Below, piece after piece: positions 37,617 to 46,606 of a stretch of 64,000 nucleotides of DNA; position 1 is the stretch's first letter, and the number at the start of each line of letters is the position of its first letter. This DNA comes from Methanolobus tindarius DSM 2278. GTDB taxonomy: Archaea; Halobacteriota; Methanosarcinia; Methanosarcinales; Methanosarcinaceae. The position numbers were made by a program, and so were the translations under genes. The notes under the pieces were generated by a model that was not told the origin of the DNA, did no database searches, and saw only the letters and a program-made list of their open reading frames with translations. The stretch lies in NCBI RefSeq assembly GCF_000504205.1, contig NZ_AZAJ01000001.1, positions 3,074,879-3,138,878 on the forward strand, written 5' to 3'.

Positions 37617-38045
37617 TTATAGCAAGACCGTGAAACCTAATTTTCCGAGTAATTTTACTACCTTTCCAGTCCATTCCCATTTTGATACTTGATCAATAGT
37701 GTCGCCCACTTCCTTGATGGTCTCAATTACTCCTTCGAACTTCCTTTTGATCTTGGGATAATTAGGTTCGTCTTTTTGTGCTTCTTTAACTGCAGTACCA
37801 ACATCATTATTGATATCATCAAGTTCATCTTCAGGCAGACCCAGATTGGCAATTGCATTTCGAAATTGTACCAGACTATCCAGGAGTTCTTTTTTGTCAG
37901 AAACAGATAATGTTAATGTCTGTGTTTGTTCAATATTTTCCCCGATGGCAACCTGACCACTGACGTTACCAAAAGATACATTTCCACCGGCAGTTATGCC
38001 GGAACCGCCAACAACTTTTTGATCAGATTTCTGTTCCTCTGCCAT
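37617..38045 (-). CDS. small partner protein with shared STAND N-terminal motif
   Basis: 142 residues. Residues 14-40 (GSGITAG, then SGQVAIGENI) match the N-terminus of the downstream STAND ATPase at most positions. The rest is helical and charged (about 48-120) and ends in an amphipathic Trp/hydrophobic stretch (WEWTGKVVKLLGKLGFTVLL) that could contact membrane. GAGGAGTGA precedes the ATG. The gap to the ATPase start is 18 bp, so they are one operon. Role unknown: adaptor, inhibitor or effector of the ATPase (inference). Confidence 0.7.
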   Translation of the reverse strand: MAEEQKSDQKVVGGSGITAGGNVSFGNVSGQVAIGENIEQTQTLTLSVSDKKELLDSLVQFRNAIANLGLPEDELDDINNDVGTAVKEAQKDEPNYPKIKRKFEGVIETIKEVGDTIDQVSKWEWTGKVVKLLGKLGFTVLL

Positions 38046-38169
38046 TGTTGATTCACTCCTCTTCTTTTTCAGTACAATCTACAAAATAATAAAATTATGC
38101 ATTAGAGGATTTCTACAGAACCAAAATTTGATCTATGCCAGAAAGACTCTAAATGAGGTTTTCTTTTTC

Positions 38170-38637
38170 TCACTCAACATCCGCTATAATCACAACATAG
38201 TTCTTCCCATATTTTTTTGCGCATTTCGGACAGGTAGTATACCACATGAACCATTTCTTTATTTCATATCCCTGTTCTTTTGCATAAGCTTCAAAATCAT
38301 CACACCATTTCTTAGTGTCCTTAAAAGGACCTTCGTAGACTTTGCTCAAGAACTTTCCACTCAGCAGTACATTATTGGTATCAGGTATGTTTTTGTTAAC
38401 TGCAAGATAGACATCCATGTTCCATTTTGACGTATGGTCTGACAGACAGAGATTATCAATAATACCTGCTCCTGCATCCCTGACTTTTCGGTCAAGCTTT
38501 CTTATTACTCCGCCAAAGTTGACTGGCATATAGAAAAGTGTTAACACTTTGTCTTTTACGAATTTCTTATTATCCCACTCGATTACTTTTTCATCCCATG
38601 GTATGGGATCAAATTTTGAACAGCATTCTTTTTCCAT
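38170..38637 (-). CDS. GyrI-like small-molecule-binding protein
   Basis: 155 residues, soluble, with three Cys-containing points: ECCSKFDP at the start and TTCPKCAKKYGKNYVVI at the end. A motif LSGKFLSKVYEGPFKD lies mid-protein. It resembles proteins annotated as hydrolases or GyrI-like effector-binding domains in methanogens (recognition uncertain). It is upstream of the STAND pair but separated by over 120 bp with a TATA-like stretch, so probably independent. Confidence 0.5.
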   Translation of the reverse strand: MEKECCSKFDPIPWDEKVIEWDNKKFVKDKVLTLFYMPVNFGGVIRKLDRKVRDAGAGIIDNLCLSDHTSKWNMDVYLAVNKNIPDTNNVLLSGKFLSKVYEGPFKDTKKWCDDFEAYAKEQGYEIKKWFMWYTTCPKCAKKYGKNYVVIIADVE

Positions 38638-38833
38638 GTGAAATCACCACTTCCACTTAGATAATTAAATTTTGATAATACAGATATAAAAATAGTATGC
38701 TTTACGTCAGTATCTGTTTCTTTGAACCTGAATTGTGCCAGCAACCTGTATTACGTATATTTTTAAACAATTATACTCAATAAACAGACAAGATGAAAAC
38801 ATAAGTGCATTTATCGTTTAAAGAGGCAAAAAA

Positions 38834-39655
38834 GTGAGAGTTAATCCGGATTTGAGTGTTAATGAGAATGACCTTGAAGAGTTCCAGGAAATTATAAGCT
38901 TTAAATTCAAAGACAAAAGCTACCTTGTACAGGCACTTTTACATGGCTCACTTTTTAGCGGTGATAAGGAAAAACTGAGTGATTTCAGAAAAATTAACGG
39001 ACTTGAAAACAAAGACTATGAGAAGCTCGAGTACCTCGGTGATTCTGTTCTTGGACTTATAATTGCAGAACATGCATTTCATGACACTGGCATAAACGAG
39101 TATGCCAGGTTAAAAGGACTTACAATAGAAGGAGTTGCTACAAAAATAAGAACGGTACTGGCTTCCAATGAAAGTCTTAAACCTGTGGCAGGAAAAATAA
39201 AACTTTCACGTTTTGTCCTTTCAGAAGGGCATGTAAACATTGACGGAAAACTATCTGACATCATGGAAGCACTTATCGGTGCTATTTACATTGATGGAGG
39301 GCAGGACAATACCAGCAAGACTGATGAAGCTGAAGGAAACTATTCTGCTGCAAAGGATTTTGTTTACCAGTTCTTCGAAATTGACAGTGCACTGGAAAAA
39401 ATTGCTGTTTTTAATCCCAAAGGCATGATACAGGAGATATTCCATCACAATAGACTTGGAAATCCAATCTACAAAGTGATGGAAGAAGAAGGACCTGATC
39501 ATGAGAAAAAATTTACAGTTGGGCTTTACCTTAATGATAAATTGCTTGCAATGGGTTCCGGAAACAGTAAAAGAAAAGCTGAGAAAGCGGCGGCAGAGCT
39601 TCATTTGAAGCATTTGCAGGACGAATCACCTGACATATCACAGGATATTGAGTAA
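38834..39655 (+). CDS. rnc: ribonuclease III
   Basis: 273 residues with the two-domain RNase III architecture. The catalytic domain signature is DYEKLEYLGDSVLG (Glu63, Asp70), and the second acidic pair lies in SDIMEALIGAIYIDGG (about 137-152). A C-terminal dsRNA-binding domain starts near FNPKGMIQEIFHHN and includes SKRKAEKAAAEL. It cleaves double-stranded RNA. RNase III is unusual in archaea, which process rRNA with splicing-type endonucleases. Long perfect RNA stems are predicted at 24.4-27.1 kb of this window and are candidate substrates (speculation). The GTG start follows GAGG. Confidence 0.9.
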   Translation: MRVNPDLSVNENDLEEFQEIISFKFKDKSYLVQALLHGSLFSGDKEKLSDFRKINGLENKDYEKLEYLGDSVLGLIIAEHAFHDTGINEYARLKGLTIEGVATKIRTVLASNESLKPVAGKIKLSRFVLSEGHVNIDGKLSDIMEALIGAIYIDGGQDNTSKTDEAEGNYSAAKDFVYQFFEIDSALEKIAVFNPKGMIQEIFHHNRLGNPIYKVMEEEGPDHEKKFTVGLYLNDKLLAMGSGNSKRKAEKAAAELHLKHLQDESPDISQDIE

Positions 39656-39849
39656 AAGTCATCCTACATTGTTTTTCAATGCATAATAAGTATTTTTACA
39701 ATCCATTGACCCTAGCAATAAGTATAAATAAATTATCACTATTTTTCATTACAATGTTTCGACTAGTAGTCACTATAAATGTGCAGATGCCGGAAATCGA
39801 ATATCTGTACATTTGAAACATGCATTAAATTGAAGGTGGTAATAAAAAA

Positions 39850-40398
39850 ATGCTTTATCCAAATCCCCAGAAACAGCATCCTAAGATAAGTGAAACAGCA
39901 TGGATATCTGAAAATGCGGTCATCGTAGGTGATGTTACAATAGGAGAGAATGTTTATGTGGCCCACAATGTCATAATCAGGGCTGATGAACCCGGATCAT
40001 CTATTGTAATCGGAGATAATTGTAATGTCCAGGACGCCGTAATAATACACGGGCTTGGAGGTTCAAAAGTTGATATCAAAAATAATACTTCACTTGCACA
40101 TGGCTGCATTGTACATGGACCCTGCACAATAGGAGAACGATGTTTTGTTGGATTTGGAGCCGTTGTTTTTGACTGCAATATAGGTGATGATGTAGTTATT
40201 TTGCATAATTCAACAGTTCGTGCAGTTGACATACCATCATGTAAAGTGGTAACTGACGGACAGGTTATTACTGAACAAAAACTGGTAGATGAACTTGATG
40301 ATATCTGCCATAATCTTGAAAAATTTAAGGCATCTGTTATTGACGCAAACCTTGAACTAGTGGAAGGATACTGCAAACTGGCGCAAGATTCAGATTGA
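39850..40398 (+). CDS. gamma-class carbonic anhydrase, CamH-like
   Basis: 182 residues with left-handed beta-helix hexapeptide repeats (VIVGDVTIGENVYVAHN and similar). Zinc-ligand histidines are visible in IIHGLGG and SLAHGCIVHG, spaced as in gamma-carbonic anhydrases. There is no signal peptide and no acidic loop as in Cam, so a cytoplasmic CamH-type enzyme is likely. A helical C-terminal extension follows. AAGGTGGT precedes the ATG. Confidence 0.85.
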   Translation: MLYPNPQKQHPKISETAWISENAVIVGDVTIGENVYVAHNVIIRADEPGSSIVIGDNCNVQDAVIIHGLGGSKVDIKNNTSLAHGCIVHGPCTIGERCFVGFGAVVFDCNIGDDVVILHNSTVRAVDIPSCKVVTDGQVITEQKLVDELDDICHNLEKFKASVIDANLELVEGYCKLAQDSD

Positions 40399-40454
40399 AA
40401 GAAAATGATGTTTTGAAAATGGTTTTTAAGAAAGAATTCATAAAAGCAATTATA

Positions 40455-40483
40455 TGCCTCTAAAAACTGAGAGTTCAGAGGCA
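40455..40483. terminator. hairpin between convergent genes
   Basis: TGCCTCT pairs with AGAGGCA (7 bp) between the carbonic anhydrase and the convergent wHTH gene. There is no long T-run, so the call is weak. Confidence 0.35.
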
Positions 40484-40575
40484 ATATTGCCAGCAGTTAG
40501 TACGAAACACTATCAAGCAGAACCTATAGCAAATATATACAAACGGAGTCCGTGGAAACTGGATTTATCGGCACC

Positions 40576-40869
40576 TCAGATGAATTTGCCTTCCATTTCC
40601 CTTATTACATTTCTTCCAGCGTCGGTTAACATGTATTTTTTCCATGTGCTTTTTGCAGGATTAATACACTCAATTAAACCTCTGCTTTCGAATTCTTTCA
40701 TAGCACGGCTCATGTTCTGGGTTGACCTTCTGGTTACCTGAGCAACATCAGAAGCTTTACCAACTACATTCCTTTTCATATATTCCATCAGCACAAGTCT
40801 GCGGTCAACGCTTAATATCCACCTGACATGGTCATCTGAGTCAGGTTTTATTGCTATTTGACACCTCAT
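40576..40869 (-). CDS. small wHTH regulator, paralogue 1
   Basis: 97 residues, one of four related genes in the window. Shared core: WILSVDRRLVLMEYM, ASDVAQVTRRSTQNMSRAMK (helix-turn-helix) and a wing with W-K-(K/R)-Y. GAGGTGAAAAAC precedes ATG 40869, ruling out the upstream TTG. It is divergent from hypF, whose start is 755 bp away, and hints at a role in hydrogenase gene control (inference). The region upstream has an inverted repeat (40895-40918) that could be its own operator. Confidence 0.8.
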   Translation of the reverse strand: MRCQIAIKPDSDDHVRWILSVDRRLVLMEYMKRNVVGKASDVAQVTRRSTQNMSRAMKEFESRGLIECINPAKSTWKKYMLTDAGRNVIREMEGKFI

Positions 40870-40894
40870 GTTTTTCACCTCGTTTTTGATAGCA

Positions 40895-40918
40895 CATCAT
40901 GCATGCTGCACAATGATG
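40895..40918. promoter_or_regulatory. inverted repeat upstream of wHTH paralogue 1
   Basis: CATCAT (40895-40900) and ATGATG (40913-40918) form a 6-bp inverted repeat with 12-bp spacing, 26 bp upstream of the start codon. A candidate autoregulatory site. Confidence 0.35.
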
Positions 40919-41579
40919 CAAATTACAGTTCGTTTTTCGTTCAGGTTCTACCTTACTAAAGCCAGGAACTCTCCGGAATGAATAACAACCAGACCATAGA
41001 CCAGAATGATCATTTACGTGGATTATTGTGTCATTGTTGAGATTATAGTCTAAATACACTACAGTATAGTGTATATAGAACCTAGCCTCAATTCTTCTCA
41101 ATAATTATGCCTGCAATTACGGCCATCCACATTAATTGAGATTCATGTACCTTATTGTTCACTGGACCTTATCAGGAACAAATTCACAATTGTGTTTTAA
41201 GTATATAAAAGAAACTCTAAGCTGTATATACATATTAAACATCGTTTCCACATATATTTTTAAGAAAGTTATCAACTTTTGCATAATAAAAAGTCTGTTT
41301 TAGTTTGAACTAAAATTTTGCATTTAAATTATAAAAAGCAATGAGAACATATTTGAAATTATGAACTGAATATATAATAAACATATGATAAATAGTATAT
41401 TAAACTTTTAAGAATGCTTAAGATGCTTGATTTTTAAAGAAAAAAAAGCCAATTTTACCCAATTGATGACCTGAAAAACTATTTATTAAGATATAAATTA
41501 TTATATTAAAAAATCCAGAAATTGAGAGATTAGTTTTTAATAATCTCAGATTATAGAACTATTTTAAAGTAAGCTGAAA
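40919..41579. other. long AT-rich spacer between wHTH and hypF
   Basis: No gene is visible. Features: an inverted repeat TACACTA/TAGTGTA with 5-nt spacing (41055-41073), which overlaps a TATA-like stretch; and a hairpin (41155-41181) in which TTGTTC and CTG pair with CAG and GAACAA around one bulged A. The rest looks like plain AT-rich DNA. Confidence 0.4.
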
Positions 41580-41594
41580 TACGAACTGTTCGTA
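41580..41594. promoter_or_regulatory. palindrome TACGAA-CTG-TTCGTA before hypF
   Basis: A 6-bp inverted repeat with a 3-bp centre, 13-30 bp upstream of the possible hypF starts. It is well placed for a repressor at the transcription or translation start. Confidence 0.4.
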
Positions 41595-41624
41595 CATAGG
41601 CGAATATTGGAGTACAAAAAAACA

Positions 41625-43928
41625 ATGTCAAAAGTTTCCAGACTTATTATAGTTGAAGGAATCGTACAGGGAGTAGGTTTTCGGCCATTTGTGTACCGCA
41701 TAGCGAAAAATCACAGTATTTCCGGCTCTGTAAAAAATAACGGAGGAAGAGTTGAGATTATCGCTGAAGGTAGTTGCGGCAATATAGACTCATTCCTTTT
41801 AGACTTGGAAACAGAAAATCCTCCAGTAAGCCAGATATATTCTATAAAATCAAAAGATATCGCTATTGAAGGCCATAATGACTTTACCATTGTCAAAAGC
41901 AGCACAGAGAAGACACCCAACTCAATACTTGTTCCGGATATTGGAATCTGCAAGAACTGTACACAGGAACTTGGTGATCCTGAAAACAGACGCCATGAGT
42001 ATCCTTTTATCTCATGTACCGAATGCGGTCCCAGATATACACTTACAAGGACATTGCCTTATGATCGACAGAGTACATCCATGTTTGATTTCAAACCATG
42101 TGCAGTATGTGATAGTGAATACACATCACCTGCTGATCGCCGTTTTCACGCCCAGACGGTATGTTGTAAGGACTGCGGACCGGAACTCACATTCACAGAT
42201 AACGCAGGCAGCATGCTTTCAAAAGGAAAAGAAGCTATTAGCGATTGTGCAAAAGCCATCAATGAAGGGAGGATTCTTTCCATAAAGGGATATGGCGGAT
42301 TCCACCTTTCATGTGATGCATTCCAGACTGAAGCTGTAAAACTGCTAAGAAGCAGGATTGGAAGACCACAGCAGCCATTTGCGATTATGGCAAAAGATAT
42401 TCAGGCTGCAAGGGAGATAGTTCACATAAATGACAAAGAGGAAAAACTCCTCCTGAGCAGTAAAAGGCCTGTTCTTATTCTTGATAAAAATAAGGATTCA
42501 AATAAGGATTCAGATTTAGATTATGATCTTGAAGAGATTGCACCGCAACTGCACAATATTGGAGTCATGCTCCCATACTCAGGCATCCATCATATGCTCT
42601 TCAAAAACACATCAAGTAATGCTTATATCATGACATCAGCCAATGTTCCTGGATTACCTATGGTCATCGAGGATGAGGTGGCTATTCGCGAACTTGGACA
42701 CATAGCTGACAATTATCTACTTCACAACCTGAAAATTGAGAATCGTATCGATGACTCAATAATCAGGACTTTTAAGGACAATCATGTATTCATCCGTCGC
42801 TCCCGTGGATATGTTCCTGAACCCAGCGAACTGCCTTTTGAGATAAGACCATCTGTTGGTGTTGGCGCAGAACTTAGTAACACCTTGATATTTGCTTCAG
42901 GTAACAAAGCATATATTTCCCCTCATATTGGAAATACCAACCATTATGAGACTGCCATGTACCATGCGGAAGTTTTCAACCGGTTCTCAAAGCTCACATC
43001 CATAGAACCTGAAAGCTGGGGATGTGACATGCACCCACACTTCAATACCACCAAATTTGCAATGGAGACCGGTGGGAATAATGTTGTACCGGTGCAGCAC
43101 CATCATGCTCACCTCGTAGCCCTCATGGCAGATGCAAAACTTGACCGGGATTCTGAAATAATAGGAATTGCCCTTGATGGCGTCGGATATGGTTCTGATG
43201 GAACTGTATGGGGCGGAGAGATATTACAGGCAAACTATACGGAACACAGCAGACAGGGACACCTGAAAGCTCATGCTATGCCAGGAGGAGACCTCTGTTC
43301 CTATTATCCTGAAAGAATGGTTATTTCAATGCTGAAAGGACTTGCGGATGACGATGAGCTGTTTTCCCTGCCATTTGAGCTTAAACATGGCAAAATGGAA
43401 CTTAAAATGGTAAGAGAGCAATTGGAAAAGAACATTAATGTTGTAATGTCCAGTAGCTCGGGAAGAGTACTTGATGCAGCGACAGCACTCCTTGGAATAT
43501 GTAAATACCGTAGTTATCAGGGCGAACCTGCCATGAAGCTGGAATCTTATGCAAGAAAAGCAACTGAAAAGTCACTGGAACTTTCGGTTACTATCAAAGA
43601 CAATGTGTTTGATACAGGAATGCTGCTTTTTGAGCTTTACAATAAACTCAATGAAAATGAGTATTCCATACCTGAACTTGCATGGGCGTATGAAGATGCA
43701 TTTGCCCGTGGAGTTTCTGAGATGGCTGTAAGGGCGGCAAAAAGAACTGGTATTGATGTTGTTGGACTTACAGGCGGTGTTGCATATAATGAGCACATAA
43801 GCTATCGTATACGCGACATTATTAAAGAGAACGACCTGAAGTTCATTTCTCACTCAAAAGTCCCATGTGGAGATGCTGGCATATCACTGGGACAGGCAAT
43901 TGTGGCAAGCCTGAAAAGTGACGAGTAA
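41625..43928 (+). CDS. hypF: hydrogenase maturation carbamoyltransferase HypF
   Basis: About 767 residues. Domains in order: acylphosphatase (VEGIVQGVGFRPFVYRIAK), two zinc-finger pairs (CKNC/CTEC and CAVC/CKDC), YrdC-like (GYGGFHLSCDA), and Kae1-like carbamoyl transfer domain (HHHAHLVALMAD; GLTGGVAYN). It uses carbamoyl phosphate and ATP to load HypE for CN ligand synthesis at the NiFe centre. ATG 41625 is preferred by family alignment; TTG 41607 is possible. It heads the maturation/Tat/hydrogenase block but is separated from the other hyp genes by the tat genes. Confidence 0.95.
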   Translation: MSKVSRLIIVEGIVQGVGFRPFVYRIAKNHSISGSVKNNGGRVEIIAEGSCGNIDSFLLDLETENPPVSQIYSIKSKDIAIEGHNDFTIVKSSTEKTPNSILVPDIGICKNCTQELGDPENRRHEYPFISCTECGPRYTLTRTLPYDRQSTSMFDFKPCAVCDSEYTSPADRRFHAQTVCCKDCGPELTFTDNAGSMLSKGKEAISDCAKAINEGRILSIKGYGGFHLSCDAFQTEAVKLLRSRIGRPQQPFAIMAKDIQAAREIVHINDKEEKLLLSSKRPVLILDKNKDSNKDSDLDYDLEEIAPQLHNIGVMLPYSGIHHMLFKNTSSNAYIMTSANVPGLPMVIEDEVAIRELGHIADNYLLHNLKIENRIDDSIIRTFKDNHVFIRRSRGYVPEPSELPFEIRPSVGVGAELSNTLIFASGNKAYISPHIGNTNHYETAMYHAEVFNRFSKLTSIEPESWGCDMHPHFNTTKFAMETGGNNVVPVQHHHAHLVALMADAKLDRDSEIIGIALDGVGYGSDGTVWGGEILQANYTEHSRQGHLKAHAMPGGDLCSYYPERMVISMLKGLADDDELFSLPFELKHGKMELKMVREQLEKNINVVMSSSSGRVLDAATALLGICKYRSYQGEPAMKLESYARKATEKSLELSVTIKDNVFDTGMLLFELYNKLNENEYSIPELAWAYEDAFARGVSEMAVRAAKRTGIDVVGLTGGVAYNEHISYRIRDIIKENDLKFISHSKVPCGDAGISLGQAIVASLKSDE

Positions 43929-43986
43929 AATGTGAGGATAAAGAAAATAATATGACATTTTAGAGTAGCCACGCTGGCTCTCTAAC

Positions 43987-44721
43987 TCATTTCTTTTTTC
44001 CTTTTCCTGCACCCATGATCCTCACGATTATGAGACTTAACTCGAAGAAAACCACCAGAGGCACACCTACCATCATCTGACTGATGATATCAGGAGGAGT
44101 GATTACCGCACCTACTATCAGACAGACTACATAGATGTGTTTTCGGTATGTTACAAGGGTTTGATACTGGACTATATCATAACGTGTCAGCAATGTCAAT
44201 ACAAGTGGAGTCTCAAAGACAAGACCAAATATCAGAGTAGCCTGTACTGCAAATGATATGAAACTGAAGATTGAATAAGTGGCCGTCACACCTGAAGCTG
44301 CAGCGTTCAGGTAGAGATAATCGATAAAAAGTGGCAGCATAATAAAATATGCATACGATGCACCTGCAAGAAATGAAAGAATAGCAAAGAATGAGACAAT
44401 TACAACAGGGACTTTCCGTATTTTGATTGTAACAAGTTTCCTTTTCATAAGAGCCCTGACTGCAAAGAAAATCAAAAATGGAAGCAGACAGAACAATCCT
44501 ACAAATAATGCTATTTTCATCTTAAGTATCATGATTTCCAGAGGAGAGACATAGACAAGCTTTGCTCCTTCCGGCAGGAGGTCGTCCTTGATGGTGCTTA
44601 TAATTAGACCTGCAAACTGGAAAGATATCATGAAAAGAACAAAGAAAACTGAGAACAGCAGTGCCAGTTTCTTTCTGAGTGAAACTATGACTACACTGAT
44701 ATCTTCCATAAATGAATTCAA
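43987..44721 (-). CDS. TatC-type translocase subunit, divergent copy
   Basis: About 244 residues with six hydrophobic helices and the TatC order (FSVFFVLF, LFVGLFCLLPFLIFF, SFLAGASYAYFIMLPLF, FGLVFETPLVLTLL, YVVCLIVGAVITPPD). The FETP motif and TPPD before the last helix pair are typical. AAAGGTGAT sits three bases before TTG 44721; ATG 44709 is the alternative. It is transcribed away from the second tatC with a ~70-bp shared promoter region. It may be specialised for the hydrogenase or for another cargo. Confidence 0.85.
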   Translation of the reverse strand: MNSFMEDISVVIVSLRKKLALLFSVFFVLFMISFQFAGLIISTIKDDLLPEGAKLVYVSPLEIMILKMKIALFVGLFCLLPFLIFFAVRALMKRKLVTIKIRKVPVVIVSFFAILSFLAGASYAYFIMLPLFIDYLYLNAAASGVTATYSIFSFISFAVQATLIFGLVFETPLVLTLLTRYDIVQYQTLVTYRKHIYVVCLIVGAVITPPDIISQMMVGVPLVVFFELSLIIVRIMGAGKGKKK

Positions 44722-44789
44722 AATATCACCTTTACGTTTTTTCGGGTACAATGTTTTTATCCTATATATCCCAAACCTATTATGATTTT

Positions 44790-45554
44790 ATGGGTGACGA
44801 ACAAAACAAAAACGAAAAACAAAAAACCGAAACCATAAATTCAGCAACTATAGGAGTTGCAGGAGATTATAGTGAACATGTCAGATACCATCTGAAGGAG
44901 CTGCGCAACCGATTAGCCATCATAGTTGGTGCAATGATCCTTTGTGTTCTAATTGCTTATCCATTCACAGAGTATCTGCTAACCCATGCGTGGAGCATGT
45001 TCCTGGGTGAGCAGGTTGGTATGAATATCTATACCCCATTTGAATGGATGTTTGCCAGGATTAAAATAGCGTTATTGATAGCACTGGCATTTACATTCCC
45101 GTTCACATTTTATGAGCTTTTCAGATTTGCATCAAGAGGATTGTATCCAAATGAGAGAAAGTTCATAAAAAGTGTAGTCCCGATCTCATTCCTTTTTTTC
45201 ATTGCCGGAGCCGCAATTGCGCTTGTGTTTATTTTGCCGCTTATGTTCAATTATATAATCCTTTCATCTGATACTGTAGCTGAGAATCAGATATCTGTAA
45301 AGCAAACTGTTTCTGTTGCAGTAACACTCATAGCAGGTGCAGGACTTGTATTCCAGATACCGGTTTTGATGTTCTTTGCAACCAGAATGCAAATCATCAG
45401 GCGTCAGACACTCCGGAAAATGAGACTTCTTGTGTATGCATCACTTCTGACACTCTCATTATTTATTACACCAGACCCCACTTTCATTGCTCAGCTTGTC
45501 TGTGCAGTCCTTCTGGTAGTGTTATTTGAGATAGGATTACTTGTTTCAAAGTAG
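44790..45554 (+). CDS. tatC: TatC translocase subunit
   Basis: About 254 residues: a hydrophilic Lys/Gln/Asn-rich N-terminus, then HLKELRNRLAIIVGAM and six helices. Classic TatC features: the ELRNRL segment, FTFPFTFYELFRF, GLYPNERK and LFITPDP. The start MGDEQ at 44790 is chosen because upstream codons are unlike TatC. It overlaps or nearly abuts tatA downstream and should form the receptor for twin-arginine proteins such as VhtG. Confidence 0.9.
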   Translation: MGDEQNKNEKQKTETINSATIGVAGDYSEHVRYHLKELRNRLAIIVGAMILCVLIAYPFTEYLLTHAWSMFLGEQVGMNIYTPFEWMFARIKIALLIALAFTFPFTFYELFRFASRGLYPNERKFIKSVVPISFLFFIAGAAIALVFILPLMFNYIILSSDTVAENQISVKQTVSVAVTLIAGAGLVFQIPVLMFFATRMQIIRRQTLRKMRLLVYASLLTLSLFITPDPTFIAQLVCAVLLVVLFEIGLLVSK

Positions 45555-45606
45555 GCGAACAAATAAACTATATATTCCAGAAAGGAATAAGGGGTCTATT
45601 GATATC

Positions 45607-45912
45607 ATGATAGGTTCGCTCGAGATAGTTGTTATTTTGGTCGCTGCGTTGCTTATCTTTGGTCCGGACAAGATTCCAGAAATTGCGCGGGCTGCAGGAA
45701 AAGCATGGGGTGACTTCCAGAAAGCACAACTATCAGCTGAACTTGGATTATCTGATCTTGATATGAAACCGGCTAAGGCTCCTGAAGAACCTGAACCGAC
45801 TGAAATGGATAACAAAATCAGGCAAATTGCAGAGTCAGCAGGAATAGATGTGCAGGGAAAAAGCACAGAAGAACTTCTTTCCCTAATGGAAGAAGCCGCA
45901 AAGGCCAGATGA
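45607..45912 (+). CDS. tatA: TatA/E-type pore subunit, copy 1
   Basis: 101 residues: one N-terminal helix (IGSLEIVVILVAALLIFGPDKI), the FGPDKIPE hinge, then an amphipathic helix (AAGKAWGDFQKAQ) and an acidic tail. GGGGTC precedes ATG 45607. It is directly downstream of tatC on the same strand. Confidence 0.9.
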   Translation: MIGSLEIVVILVAALLIFGPDKIPEIARAAGKAWGDFQKAQLSAELGLSDLDMKPAKAPEEPEPTEMDNKIRQIAESAGIDVQGKSTEELLSLMEEAAKAR

Positions 45913-46024
45913 TATTAAAACCCTAGTATAAGTACAGGTATAAATTATATACCAGTAATGTATACTAAAGACGTATACTGCAAAAGTATACCAAAAACGC
46001 ATAAAAACGGAGTAGTGATAGTTA

Positions 46025-46339
46025 ATGATAGGCGGATTAGGCCCTACAGAACTTTTACTGATCTTTGGAGTAATCTTTTTGCTCTTTGGAGCTGCCAAAT
46101 TACCGGAACTCGCACGTTCCATGGGAACATCCATGGGTGAGTTCAAGAAGGCACAGAAAGAGTCCGAGCTCTCAGTAAAAGAATTTGAACGTTCCCTTAA
46201 GAACCAGGTTAACACAACACCAGCAGTAGAAACAAAGGCCGCTGATGTTAAACAAGTAGCTTCAAACCTCGGTATTGATACAACCGGCAAGAGTGACGAT
46301 GAAGTCCTCACCGAGATCAATACAATGCTGAAAAAGTGA
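46025..46339 (+). CDS. tatA: TatA/E-type pore subunit, copy 2
   Basis: 104 residues with helix GPTELLLIFGVIFLLFGAAK, the FGxxKLPE hinge and amphipathic helix ARSMGTSMGEFKKAQ. The C-terminal ~30 residues (VASNLGIDTTGKSDDEVL) resemble the tail of copy 1 (AESAGIDVQGKSTEELL), so the two arose by duplication within this lineage. It has its own AT-rich upstream region. Confidence 0.9.
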   Translation: MIGGLGPTELLLIFGVIFLLFGAAKLPELARSMGTSMGEFKKAQKESELSVKEFERSLKNQVNTTPAVETKAADVKQVASNLGIDTTGKSDDEVLTEINTMLKK

Positions 46340-46606
46340 GTGTAACACCTGTTCTTACTCACTTATCTTTTGTTTTAAACCGTTTCTCATATTTTCTAAT
46401 TCTTAATAATAAACAAATACAACTAATTGAGTATTGTTTATTCCATAAAACATTCACTTATGAATCATTTTCCCTGTAACTTCCTTAATCTTAAATTTAG
46501 AGCTAAATACCTCGAGAAAACAATACATAGAAATTTTTGAGAACTATATAGATTAAGTAGACAAGATTGAAAAAACATGACAAGTACTAATGTACAGTGA
46601 TCGATT

